Below, one piece after another: positions 8,326-22,000 of a stretch of 64,000 nucleotides of DNA (position 1 is the first letter of the stretch; every line of letters starts with the position of its first letter). The notes under the pieces were generated by a model, which was given only the letters and a program-made list of their open reading frames with translations, was not told where the DNA came from and did not search any database. Both the position numbers and the translations under genes were made by a program. Source of the stretch: Shinisaurus crocodilurus (lineage: Eukaryota; Chordata; Lepidosauria; Squamata; Shinisauridae). The stretch spans positions 223,726,467 to 223,790,466 of the forward strand of contig CM037880.1 in the NCBI GenBank assembly GCA_021292165.1, written 5' to 3'.

Positions 8326-11300
8326 GTAAGGCGGGGCGCTTGTCACGGAAGGGGGGGGGGCGGGAGACTGATCCCGGAGCAGGCTGGCGGTGGCTGTGGG
8401 GAGATGAATGGGGGGGGGGGTCGTCAGCATCCTGTGTCGTCCCCCTCGCCGCCGCCGCCGCCGCCGCCGCCAGAGATGCTGGTGCTGAATTGGCGGACTG
8501 GCTGCCTTCTCCGGAGACGCCCTCCAGAGGTGTCGGCCCGCAGCTCGGCCCGTCAGTCCCAGCCAGCCCGGGCAAGGGCTGGGGCCTCTGGGAGCTGGAG
8601 TCCGAGTCCGACATGTCCGGAGGAGGGTGCCACGTCGGGGAAGGCGGCGGCTTGCTTGGCAGGATACCAGGCCAGCCTGACCTTAGCTGCACTGCCGGCA
8701 GGTGCCAACTCTGAGATATCATCGACTCACAGTGGTCCAGGGAAGAGGGGCTCAGCTGAGACCCAGGGCCAGGAGAGGGGGGCATCCTGTAGCCTCAGTA
8801 TAACGGATGCTGAGGAAGGGGCTTTCCCTGCCCTGGCAGAGAAGAGCCACCGAGTTTGGCGGGGGGGGGAGAGAGGGGGCTCCCTTCCCATTCTCTGCGT
8901 CCTCTTTGCCCCTCGAGATGGCAATGCCAGCAGCCAGCCACCTCTGCTTTGGAACAGGCAGCTGCAACATCAGAGCAGGTGGTCCTTCCCTCCCCCCTTC
9001 AGTAGGGATGTTTCCCCGCCTGTGCCACAGCAGCAAGGAGTGATGTGAGAGATTTTGCTGCAGTGCTTTGCTGGTGCTTGCTTGGCATTTCCTAGAGATA
9101 TGTGTCTCCACACAATGGAGCCTCCGGGGCCAGCAGCCTTTGGTCTCTCTTGGGCTCAAGGTGTTTGCACATCCCTGGCTAGATAGCCTGGCCTGAGGCT
9201 CACGGGAGACACAGGGCTGCCTCATTCCATCAGACCCTCCATCCCTCTAGCACAGTATTGCCTATTCCAACTGGTGGCGGCTCCCAGAGGTTTCACATGG
9301 GGGTATTTGCCGCCCAACTGTTCTTTTGAGCAGAGATGCGGTGGATTGAACAGAGTGCTTTCCACGTAAAATGCATGTGCTTCTATCACTGTTGTCTCCC
9401 CACAGATTGGGGGGACAGCAGCTTATTCTGAAAAACAATTATACACAGCAAGGCAGGAATGCCAGATTAAAATCTCCCCATCCCTGTTTAAATCTAGTTG
9501 TTAAAGGTCTTGATGTTTTGAAAAAAAAAATGCTCAGCTTCTCAGAGGGCGAGAGTTCCACAGCCCGGGCTTCGAGCTGGTCTTCCACCTCCCACACAAG
9601 AGCTGCCCCTTGTGGAACGGCTGCCCTCCCTTCCATGCGCACAAACCATAAAGTGGATTAGAAACCCTGCTTCACCCATAAATACCCATAATCTGCCATT
9701 ATTACGGTTTTATCAGTCGCATTATTGGATTCCAGTGCTTAGTTGTAATGGTCTTTAGCTGTCTTATTGTTATGAAGCTTTTTAGCTGCCTCTTCGTGCA
9801 CCGGAAGTTGGGCTAGAACAGAAGAGGGAATTCTACCAATCAAATGAAAATAGAAAGCATAGGGAAGGCACGCCATTTCACCGTCCTGGTCACTAGCATG
9901 AGAGGGTGGTTAGAATGTGTTCATGGATCTCTAAAGACGGGTTCATGTGTTTATCCACTGTGGTGAAGACTGTATTTCTCCCCGAGTATAGTGCATTCCC
10001 CCTCACCGTCACTGCCCACCGCAGACAATGTACGCAGGAACCTAGGCAGTCCTGGGATTTCCAGTAATACATATCCGGGTTCCAGGCCACTTTTTAGGCC
10101 TCACAGCTTTCCTTAGATGGCACGGAATAAATATGTAAGGAAGCTTATCACTAGAAACGAGAGGTTCACATACATACCTGACCATGCAGGGGATGGCATC
10201 ACACATATGAAATGCTGTGGACTTCGTGTGGATGAACATGCAAAATCCACCAAAGTGGATTATGGTTTTCGGTGTCATGGGGTGGGGAAGTTGGTGCTCC
10301 CTCCTACCTTTTGGCTGCCTCCCCAAAATCCTCAATTTCTCTGTGCCCTTTCCTTCCTTTCGCCCCTGGGAAGAGGAGCTCCTCATTGCTCATGCGCATG
10401 TATGAGTTCGTGCAAAGGTCTGCACATTTTTTTAATGGTCCATTGTCTAACTGTCCCTCCCCAAGGGCTTCTGCAAGGGAGGGATGCCAGCCTCTGCCGG
10501 CAGGGAAGGAGGATGCGGCTTCTCACAGGCGGGTCGCACAGGTGCGTTCGGCTGATGTGATGTGCTCGGAGCTGCCACTTTGCCCTGCTCTCCTGCCACT
10601 CTGGGGGACGAAAGGGGCGGGCTGGGAGCTCTCAGAGGGAAAGACTTCAGGTCAGCGTGAGTGGCACGGGCAGGCCCAGAGCAAAGGGACTGAGGGGCAA
10701 GAGGCTTATTTATGTTTCTGGAAGGGGTATATCTGATGGCTGTTTGGAGAAAGGCAGGCGGCGGGGAGATGCTGCCTTCCCTCAGGACCGGTGCAAGGCA
10801 GTTTGGTGCCCTAGGCAAGATCAGATATTTAGCGCCCCCTCTTCCCACTTGAGAGCGCTGTATTTTTTTTCAAGGCGTTTCTGGTGCCTCCTTTAGCCCT
10901 GCGCCCTAGGCAGCTGCCTAGTTGGCCTAATGGTAGCACCGGCCCTGCCTTCCCTGGTGATGTTACTGCAAACAGAATGGGGACGCTCATCATCATCACC
11001 ACCACAGAGCAGGGAAGGGACCCGAGATTGCCTGGAAATCACGTTCAGGGACCTTCTGGCACGCCGATTACTAATGTGCTGCCTGCATCCTTTTGATGTC
11101 ATTTTTACGGCCTGAGGCTTTATACTGTGAATAAATTCATCATCCGTTTCTGTCACCTGAAGCCCGGCCTACTCGGGGCCGCTCCACATGCCATGTATTT
11201 GTTACGCAGAAAGCACTGCAGTGCAGGATGTCTGCATGGTAAACATGTGTGACAATCGATCTGCATGTGGATGTCGCATTATTTCTTACAGGGAAGTGCT

Positions 11301-12980
11301 TTCTGTGCAGGATGTCCGTAATGTGTGAAGTGACACGAGAACCAGATGCCGAAGAACTGGCTGTTGCTTCTTAGCATTGGGAGGAAGGCACTCTGTGCAT
11401 GCTCAGAAGTGCTATCTTTATTAGCACATCCCATGTCCCAACGTTTTTCTAGTGTAAAAAGAGATTCTAGAGCTCTGCTGAGAATTCTCCCCTTACGTAG
11501 GCCTGGCTCTTGGAGGGTACCCTTGATGATGTAGGGCCTGGGCCTCTTTTGGCTGTGGGGCAGCCGCCTTTCCTCTCAGTTCTGTATTTCCCTTCCATGG
11601 AGCTTTTCTCCACCACGTCCCTGCGGTGGATGCGTGCCCTTTTCTTGCCAGGTATGGACAAGAGGGACAGATCTGGATTGGCTCTGCTCATTGGCAAGCA
11701 GGACTCAGACAAACAGGCCCATTGCTCAGTGATGGTGTTTCCATAGCACCTGTCACCATGGAAACAGAGCTGCTTCCCAACTAGGGTGGCCAGACAGCTA
11801 CAGCTGATTGGAAAGGGGGCATTTGAGGCCTGTGTGTGTGTGTGTGAGAGAGGGGGGGGGGCGAGAGGAAGAGAGTGAACCTGGGATCATGTCGTATTTA
11901 CATGTATTCTATTATTTAAACATATGCAAATTTAACATTGCCCCTTGTTTAGCTTTGAATGTGAGCAGGGAATCGCCCCCCCAAAACAAACAAACAAACA
12001 AACAAACAAGCAAACTCCAGCTCCACCAATGGCAGGAAGATTGGCTCAGGGAGGAAAGGCGGGGCCGCCCAGCCTGGATCTGGTGGCTGGAGGCCCAGCT
12101 GATCAGCAGTGCCAGGAAAAGGCCCTTAATTGCAGGAGAAATGGAGCATCGAAGCACAGAGGTCTGGGGATGGGCCCGCATCAGAGACGAGCTGATATAA
12201 GCAGGGGGCGGTGAGGCCCAGCATGGTCAAAGTCATACAGTAATACCTTGGATTGCAAGTAACTTGGTCTGAGAGCGTTTTGCAAGACAAGCAAATTTTT
12301 AAAATAAATTTTGACTTGCTAAACAAGCGACGTCTTGCAAGACAAGCCATAGGGATGTAACTGCTTGCCTTGAGCGGGCATAGCGGGCCGAAATCAGCCC
12401 CACTCACGCCCGCCAGAGACTCGCTTTGATATAAGAGTGTTTTGGATTACAAGCATGGTTCCGGAATGAATTATGCTTGCCATCCAAGGTACTGTACTGT
12501 CCTGTGCACCCATTTAGTAAGTGCTCACTGAGTTAGCCCATTTGGCCATGGCAAGTCCTCCGTGCCAGCGACCAAGAAGGGTCGCACAATCAGTGTGCCC
12601 AGCGCATGGTCTGCTGAACCTTGACGGTTGAGTTTAGGCTTCACACGGGTACTAGGTAACTAGCAGGTTTATTTCACAGAGTTTTCTGCACAATTCCCTG
12701 GCAGGGCTCTGAGCACAGACCTGAAGCACAGCCTCTCATTCCGGATTGTACTTAAGGTGACAGTGTGGTTAATTCACTGTGCCTGAATACGACTGATTCA
12801 GCAGGAGTTATTTTGCCACCAAACAAAAAATACTCCGTTGTTTTTTTTAAAATACCCTGATATCACACCTGCACTGAATGGTGAATGTGCAAGGGAGATT
12901 TTGGTTGCTAAAAGAGCGTGTCAAGTTCATAGTCCTCCAAGGTGTAGGGGTGAGGGAAGTGTGTGTGTGTGTGTGTGTGA

Positions 12981-13016
<36 letters not shown>

Positions 13017-16000
13017 CAGGGGCTGTGACTGTTTCTAAATCAGCAACAAAAAAGCAGGCGGAGAGGACTCCAGAAGATACAGATCACGAGAAATGTACAA
13101 AGCACAGGAACCCAAAAAATGATAATATGTATGGACAATGAAGAACTTTATACAGAAATAAGAATACTGAATCACAATTTCCACAAAAATGTATAATGTA
13201 AGATATGACAATGGTAAATACAAAAGTGAAATGAGCTACAAATGAAACAGTTAGAAAAATACCAATAATACAAATATATGAGATGATACAATGTACAAGA
13301 AAACTTGAGGAAAATAAATAACTTGACAAGAGTACCAGTTACCGGCTTGTTGCGCTATCTCCTTCAGAACAAACATTCCACAAGTATCTATCTTCTTCAA
13401 AACATGAAATAAGTCACGTGGGTGGTTTCATTGTTGCACTAAACATCTCACATATTAGTTTGAAGTTCTTTTAAGAGGTCTCGGTTGATACGAATCCAGA
13501 ATAGCTACAGTAAGAATTTTATAAATTTCTATATTGTAGCTGCAAAATACTTTTTAAATATACAATGCTTTACAAACACATATAAGGTAAAATTCTCACC
13601 CTCTACAAGAAGAGAACATTCAAACATGGGAAGCCTCCAAGGAGAATTTTTTTCTTGCTATGCTGTGACCTCTGTATCCTATCCTATAATCACCAAAAGT
13701 ATTTCATTAAGTTCCTGAATGTTATTAAAAACCCAAGGGAAAAGGAGAAAAACATTTTTTTACCTTTACAGGAGGCTGCTCTGGCTGAGAACCAAACCAT
13801 TCCTTATTGTGACCTACTCCCAAATATGTTTGCATTACTGCCCTGAATAAGGACACTGCTTCACCTAGTTTATAAAACCTAGCAGTAGGAAATCTTCATG
13901 GTTCTTAAAGGCCAAATATCAAATTAATGAGTGCACTATCTAGTCACTCCTATAGTAAAAAATAAACAATATATTACAAAAAAAAAGATAAATCTAATTT
14001 ATCATTGAGTCCATAGGGTGTCATAGTGGACAGTTTATAAATCCAAAATGCTTCCCTTTGAGACAATAATATATAAGATGGCATTCGTGTAACAGAAGTA
14101 GAATAAATACGTTCCAATGCAAAAAAATCTGAGATCCATAGTCTGATTTATTTATTTATTTATTATTGCATTTATTTATCGCCCATCTGGCCGGCAAACC
14201 GGCCACCCTGGGCGATGTACAGAAAATAAAACAGAATAAAATACATTAAAACATTTTTCTCCATTAAAATACATTAAAACAGTATAAAATTTTAAAATCT
14301 TAGCCCACCCCATATTCCCGCCTGAATAACCAAGTTTTTAATGAGCGGCGGAAGCTCAGCAGAGAGGGGGCATGGCAGAGGTCACTTGGGAGAGAGTTCC
14401 ATAGTACGGGGGCTGCCACAGAGAAGGCCCTCTTTCTCGTCCCGACCAGTCCAGCTGCTCTGGCTGAAGGGACAAGGAGAAGGCCGTCTGTGGCAGATCT
14501 TGTTGAGCAGCCCACTTGGTGTTGCTGGAGACGCTCCTTGAGATAGACTGGACCGGAGCTGTATAGGGTTTTAAAGGTCAAAGCCAACACCTTGAATTCA
14601 GCTCGGCTGAATGATGTTATTCCATGAAATGAGATTTTAAAGGTGCATCAAGAACTGATCTGTGGATCTTACTCTTATGTTCTGTTATGTGCAATCTTAC
14701 TGGTCTGGTCGTTTGTCCAATATAAAGTTTAGGACATAGACACAGAATGCCAAATAGTGCAAAGGGGGTGTTACAAGTTGTAAATGATCTCAAAGTAAAT
14801 AATTTTTGATCATATGGATTGTGAAATTCCTTCATTTCCAAACATTGAGGACGACATGAACAATGTCCACATTTATAGTGGCCCTGATCCTGTGGGTGGA
14901 AAATGCCACTCCTCACATCAGAATTCTTCATTATTCTAGCCACCATCCACAAAACATTTAAGAGACAATGTACCATTTGGACGGTTTCTTTGACTCAAGA
15001 GAAATTGTTCTAAGGAGACTACATGTAGAGAGGAAGCTACCGTAATAAGTTTTCAAGGGAGCTCCGCTCGAGGGGTTTCCTGGATCATGTCATCAACAAG
15101 TCCAAACACAGGGTTGATCAGACAACAAATCTTTATTTAAACCTCGACATCGTAGTGAGACACACAGATTATTCTGGGCTATTGAATTTAATCATCTATC
15201 GCATAATATTAGATGCATCATACACAAGCACTGGCATATTGTACAGGATATATTAGGGTGCGCTTCTCCCCCTATGGTGGGATTCCGAAGAACCTCAAAT
15301 TGATCAGATAGATTACTGTCATGCCTTGGATTGAGAGCATAATTCGTTCCGGAAACGTGCTTGTAATCCAAAACACTCTTATATCAAAATGAAATCCACC
15401 CCAAAAAAATTTGTACAGAGATTTTTAATTTAAGCCGTACTACAGTACTTGCATTGCAAGACGTCGCTTGTATATCAAGTAAAAAATAAATAAATAAATA
15501 TTTAAAACTTTGCTTGTCTTGCAAAACGCTCTCAAACCAAGTTACTTGCAATCCAAGGTATTACTGTAGTTCATTCTGATATGAGGAGTGGCATGTTCCA
15601 CCCACAGTGTAAGGGCCACTGTAAATGTTGGGCTACAACTTCCAGGCTGCACATGATCCAAGATAGTCGCACGCACCACAGACAGCGGCCTCTCTGCAGC
15701 GTTGCAAGGGGAGCAAGGCAGGCAGCTCCAGGACTGTGGACGCTGCATTCAGAAAACTTGTAACTAAGAATTTCACAATCCCAGAGGAGGAGGGAAATCT
15801 TCAAGCTGTGTAGCAAGGACAACGACTAGGTGGCTTTTCAGCTGCATTTGCCCATCGCCTGCAGGCCCTCTTCCTCTACACAGCTGTTTGCGATGCTGGC
15901 TCTCTTCTTTGAGGAAGGGGGATGCACCTGCCTTCTGCAGTGGCTGCATCCGGGTGCAATGCTCCAGGAAGGAGAGGCTGCGGTGGGGCGTCACGGAGTT

Positions 16001-19000
16001 GCGAGGGGACACTGGAGGCTGAGGCGGTGGGGAAAGGCCCAGAAATCTCACCATTCTCATCTAATTTGTGCGATTTTAATGCTTTCAAAAGTCCATATTC
16101 GACTCCCCAATGCTGCCAACTGTTGGTGCTACCAAAACAGAGGTGCCGATCTGCATTTGCCCCCCTGGCAGCTACACGTGCCTTCCCTCCTCAGCCACCT
16201 CCCCTCCACTGCCCCAACCCCCTGCTGACCTACATGGCCATGGTCTCCATGGTGTCTCCTAAACTGGTGGCCTCGGTGGCAGAGCCCCCGCTTTGCATGC
16301 AGAAGGTCCCAGGTTGGATCCCCCGCTTCTCCAGGTAGGGCTGGAAAAACTCCTGCCTGAAACCCAGGAGAGCCACTGCCCTCCATGTCAACAATACTGG
16401 GCTCGATGGACCCAGGCTCTGACTCCGTAGACTGCAGTGTCCTCTGCTCCTTCTCCTAGGCATGAAGGCTGCAGCTCCTCACCTTCCGCTCACCCATAGT
16501 GGGGGATGTACATTTACCAGTGTCTATTGCCCTTCTCCCCATCTTCTGTAGGAAGACTGCCTGCTTGGGAGAGGTCACTTGATCTCTGCTAGGTGCCTCA
16601 GAATCCCTGATTTGATACAGGGCCATCCACGGGAGAGGGTGCCACCTATGCTGATGGTGTTACATAAGAAGAGCCAGGCCAAGGGTCCATCTAGTCCAGC
16701 ATGCCGTTCACACAGTGGCCAGCCAACTGCCCACGGGAAACCCACAAGCAGGACGTGAGTGCAACAGGACCCTCCTGCCCATGTTCCCCAGCACCTGGTG
16801 CACGTAGGCAGACGGCCTCTGATACTGGAGGAAGCATATAACTAATCAGGACTAGTAGCCATTGATCGCCTTCTCCTCCATGAATTTGTCCAGTCCCCTT
16901 TTAAAGCCATCCAAATTGGTGGCCATCACTACATTCTGTGGAAGTGAACTCTATAGTTTAACTATACACTGTGGGAAGAAGTACTTCCTTTTATCTGTTC
17001 CGAATCTCTCACCAATCAGCTTCATGGGATGACCCCTTTGAGTTCTACTATTATAAGAGAGGGAGAAAAATGTCTCCCTGTCCACTTTCTCCACACCATG
17101 TATAATTTTGTACTCCTCTATCGAGTCTCCCCTCACTCGCCTTTTTTCTAAGCTAAACAGTCCCAGCTGCTGTGACCTTTCCTCGTAGGGGAGCTGCTCC
17201 AGCCCCGGGATCATTTTAGGTGCCCTTTTTCCAGCTCTACCATGTCCTTTTTTAGGTGTGGTGACCAGAACCGTACAGAGTATTCTAAGTGTGGTTGCAC
17301 CGTAGATTTGTACAAGGACAGTGTGATATTGACAGTTTTATTTTCAATTCCATTCCTAATTATGCCTAACATGGAGTTTTGCCTTTTTCACAGCAGCTGC
17401 ACACTGGCTCGACATTTTCATCGAGCTGTCCACCACAACCCCAAGGTCTCTTCCTTGGTCAGTCACCGCTAGCTCAGATCCCACCAGATTATACATTTAA
17501 AGTGGGATGTGTTGCCCCAGCGTGCGTCACTGTACGTCTCTGTGGCTGCGCTGATGCCTGTCTCCCGCCCCTCCCTTCTCCTCCCACAGGGCCGCAAAGC
17601 GTTTTGTACGGAGCCAGCAAAGGGGACCCAAAAGACTGTGAAGCGCAAGGACCTCTGGAAGGAGCTGACTGAGCTGGACAGTACGTAGCCAGGACCCTTG
17701 TTCCCCTCCACCCCGCCGGTCCCCTAAAATTGTTGGCAAGCCCCGGGCAAGTCCTTACAGCGAATGGTGATCCCAGCTGTGTAAGAACAGTGGCACAATT
17801 ATGATGTTAATCAAGCAGGACTTGCTCATTCTGGAACGGTTGGGATCAGATTAGGACAGCTTTCCCCCAAACCCGGCGCCCTCCAGATGTGTTGGACTAC
17901 AACTCCCAGCAGCCCCCAGCCAGCCATGGTGGCTGGGGGATGATGGGAATGGTGGTCCAACACATCTGGGGGGGCGCCGGGTTGGGGAAAATCTGGGCTA
18001 GGTATCCCTAAACATCTGGGGAGTGGATCCATGGTGATGATCTCAGTCTCTACAGCTCGACCGGCAGGCACAAGCCAGGCTCAGCCAGGGACGGTTTCCA
18101 CCACGAAGCGGGAGTGAACTGATCTTTCCCACTGGCTTACCGTTTGGCCAAGCTGTCCAGGGACCTGCGGAGCAGTTCCAAACAAGGCCTGGGTCTGGAG
18201 CAGCCTGTGCAAATATTGAGCCACGTCAGGGCTGGCCCTACCATGGGCAAAGTGAAGTGGCTGCCTCGGGCGGCAGATTTTTCACGCATGGAAAGGCATC
18301 AAGTTGTTCGTTATTGTTGTATTCTTATTGTATTGTATTTTTACTGCCAGGGATGCGGAGAGGAGCTTCTGGGATTTTCTGCCTCAGGTGCCACAATAAT
18401 TTGGCTGGCCTGGGGTACAAATAATGACTTATGGGTGGGTGGGGTCACCAGTTGCAGCTCTGCCTCAGGCCAGTCCTGAGCCGAAGGGCTCTTCCAGATT
18501 TTGAAGGAGGGGCAGAGATGCGACTGCTGCAAGCATTCTGGAAGGACTGATTGCCCCTCTTGTGGCCGCATCCAGCCAGGCCCCATAGCCTCCCCCCAGA
18601 GAGCAAAGGGGGGGTGTTGTGGGGTGTCCACCCCGAAGAGAGGTGGTAGGCCTAGTGCATTTCTCACTGGCCCGGGCTATGTCCTTTGGCAGGCAGCTCG
18701 GACAGTGACCGAGGCAGCAGCACGGAGGAGGAGGAGGAGGAGGAAGGCCTTAGCTGGGGCGGCTTGGGGGACGCCCCCACTCCACTCACTGAGTTCCGGT
18801 CCCTCAAGCAAGAGGCAGCTGCGAAGATGATCCCTGCAGAGAAAGAGTCGCCCGGCGGAAAGGTCTTCACCCCCAATTCACTCTGCTCTTATCTGGGACT
18901 TGTATGGATGGTCAGGGTGGGTGGAGGGTGGCTGATGTGGGGTGGGGTGGGGAATGGAAAGGGTTAAATGGCTCCACGCTCCCAGCCCTCTGGGGAGTTC

Positions 19001-22000
19001 TTGCGGAACTCTCCACCTGTTTCTCACGTGTTTTGTGGCAATGAGCAGGTTACTGGACGGAAGCAAAGAGACTCAGTGGGCCAGTTTCGCATGTCATAAC
19101 AAGCCGCCGTGGGTTCATAGAATCATAGAAAAGTAGAGTTGGAAGGGGCCTACAAGGCCATCGAGTCCAACCCCCTGCTCAATGCAGGAATCTAGGTCAA
19201 AGCATCTCTGACAGATGTCTGTCCAGCCGCACCTTGAATGCCTCCAGAGTGGGAGAGCCCACCACCTCCCTAGGTAGTTGATTCCATTGTCTTATTGCTC
19301 TGACAGTCAGGAAATTTTTCCTGATGTTTAGGTGGAATCTAGGTTCCTGTAACTTGAGCCCATTATTCCGTGTCCTGCAAACTGGGATGATCGAGAAGAG
19401 ATCCTGGCCCTCCTCTGTGTGACATCCCTTCAAATACTGGAAGAGTGCGATCATATCTCCCCTCAGTCTCCTCTTCTGAAGGCTAAACATGCCCAGTTCT
19501 TTCAGTCTCTCCTCATAGGGCCTTGGGGTTAATTAACCCTTGGGGTGCCACGGTGCATGCCAGCCACCACTCTGAATATGCAAGAGTTGCTGAGGCTTGT
19601 TGTGCCATGTGAACCCAGGCGGCAGGGGGCGTTTGAGAGCTAGACGACCCGCAAATAACCCGTGCCTTGTTTTTAGGGTCATTTGAGGTTTGTCTGATCC
19701 TCAAACAACCCCTGCTGCCTGGGTCCGCACAACATGACAAGCCATGGCAAGTCAGGCGCCCATGGGTGCCACACAGCAATGGCTCCTGCAGGCACCCGGC
19801 ACAATGTGACAGCCCTCGCAGGTAAATTAAGCCAAGGTAGGCTGCTGTGTCCTGTGAACCAGGTTGATGTGGTGTAGCAGAGAGCGCTTGGACTGTGACT
19901 AGGGAACTCCAGGTTCAAATCCCTATTCAGTTGGGCATGGCACTGACTACCTGTTTCACACATAACCCTAATCTGTGGTTTATTTAACCCATTGTTGAAT
20001 TTTATTTTATTTATTATTTGCATTTATCTATCGCCCATCTGGCCGGCCAACCGGCCACCCTGGGCGATGTACAGAAAATAAAACAGAACAAAATACATTA
20101 AAACATTTTTCTCCATTAAAATACATTAAAACAGTATAAAATTTTAAAATCTTAGCCCACCCCATATTCCCGCCTGAATAACCAAGTTTTTAATAAGCGG
20201 CGGAAGCTCAGCAGAGAGGGGGCATGGCGGAGGTCACTTGGGAGAGAGTTCCATAGTACGGGGGCTGCCACAGAGAAGGCCCTCTTCCTCGTCCCGACCA
20301 GTCTAGCTGCTCTGGCTGAAGGGACAAGGAGAAGGCCGTCTGTGGCAGATCTTGTTGAGCGGCCCACTTGGTGTTGCTGGAGACGCTCCTTGAGATAGAC
20401 TGGACCGGAGTCGTATAGGGTTTTAAAGGTCAAGGCCAACACCTTGAATTCAGCTCGGCAAGCAACTGGTAGCCAGTGTAGCTCCTTGAGCACTGGCGTG
20501 ATGTGATCCCGCCGGCGGCTGCCTTTAACCAGGCGAGCCGCCGCGTTCTGTACCAGCTGTAGCTTCCGAACCGTCTTCAAGGGTAACCCCACGTAGAGCG
20601 CATTACAGTATTCTAGGCGAGAGGAGACCAAGGCATGAACCACTGAAGGGAGCAGATGATTAGGAAGGTAGGGGCGCAGCTGCCGTATCAGATGGAGTTG
20701 ATACAGCGCCGCCCGGCTCACAGCTGCCACCTGAGCCTCCATGGACAGCTGGGAGTCTAGAATTCTCAGTTATCGTAATGTGTGCACGCAGCCGTGCTAA
20801 CAAACCATGGTTTGTTAACCACAAACAACCCAGAAAGAGAACCCATGCTTTGTTGTAGGGTTATGAACTCAGTTGTTTAAACCACAGGTTATCGTTACGT
20901 GTGAAGCCAGAACCGTGGGTTGTTCATGGTGGTTTCACCAGGCTAGAGAGGCGGCAAGCAAGAGTGGTAAAAAAGCCCAGCCACTCTACACAGCAGTACC
21001 ACAGTGCCACAAAGGCATTTGTGATACAGGGAGGGAGCGGGCAAAGGAGGAGGGAAACAGCCAACCCAGGGATTGAGAAAACAAACCACAGTTTGTTCAG
21101 TCGTCTGCCAGACAAACCCTGGGTAGGGCAACAAACCATGGGTTAACCATGAGTTGGCATTCTATGTGAACCAGGTCACTGTATGGCCATGGGCCAGTCA
21201 CCCTGTCTCAGTGGAGGGGCATGTGAGCCCATCATGTTTGCTGCCCTTGCAGGGAAGATGGGATGCTGGGATGGCAGTGGCGATATCCCATGAAAGGGCC
21301 AAGCATCGCCCTAAGACCACGGCGGCATCCCTTGGCCAGACATCTCGGGCATGGCTGTTGCCCAAAAGTCCCACACGACGAGCCATTGTATGATTACTGC
21401 TGCCCCAAAATTGTGAACCAAACTGGGGCACAGAGAGATCAGCCTCTTCCTGCTTTTGGATCCTGCCTGCTTTATAGGATGGAGGTGAAATCTCCCGGCA
21501 GACCCTAGACAGGAAGGGGGCAGCCATGGGCCCCTTTGACCTTAGCATTGGCCTCCCCCCGCCCTGCTTTATAGGTGAGTGTGGCAGACAGGTGAACAGT
21601 AGGACTAGCTGGGAGCAAATGAGTACCCTATAGCAGGGATGGGCGGGAAAGAGGTCCCCAGAAGTGTTGGACTTTAACTCCCAGCATTCCTGACCGTTGG
21701 CCATGCTGGCAGGGGCTCCTGGGAGTTGAAGGGCAAAACGTCTGGAGATCTATCTTCTGCGCGTCCCCTGTGCTATAGAACTAGGACCGCATCGGTGTCC
21801 TTCCTTTACAGATCCTGTGCGTGCACATCATCCCCTTTCCTGCGGGATTCACACAGGAGAAGCAACAGTGGAAGATACAGGGAGAAGGAATCAAAGGAGA
21901 GATCACTGATGAAGGCACACACACACCAGGGATGTTGAAGAGTCCTTGGTCTCGAGTCACGAGTCGAGTCACGAGTCTTTGGACCCGAGTCTCGAGTCCG

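Noticed and set aside
7741..9048. 435-codon open frame on the + strand
   Set aside because: Only the part 8191-8325 is KIFC2 exon 1; the rest reads through the promoter MITE and intron 1.
14300..14590. Host gene fragments in the LINE ORFs (also 20152, 30441, 47127, 53302)
   Set aside because: Each recurs several times in the window with 5' truncation and the LINE 3' terminus, so they are retrotransposon remnants.
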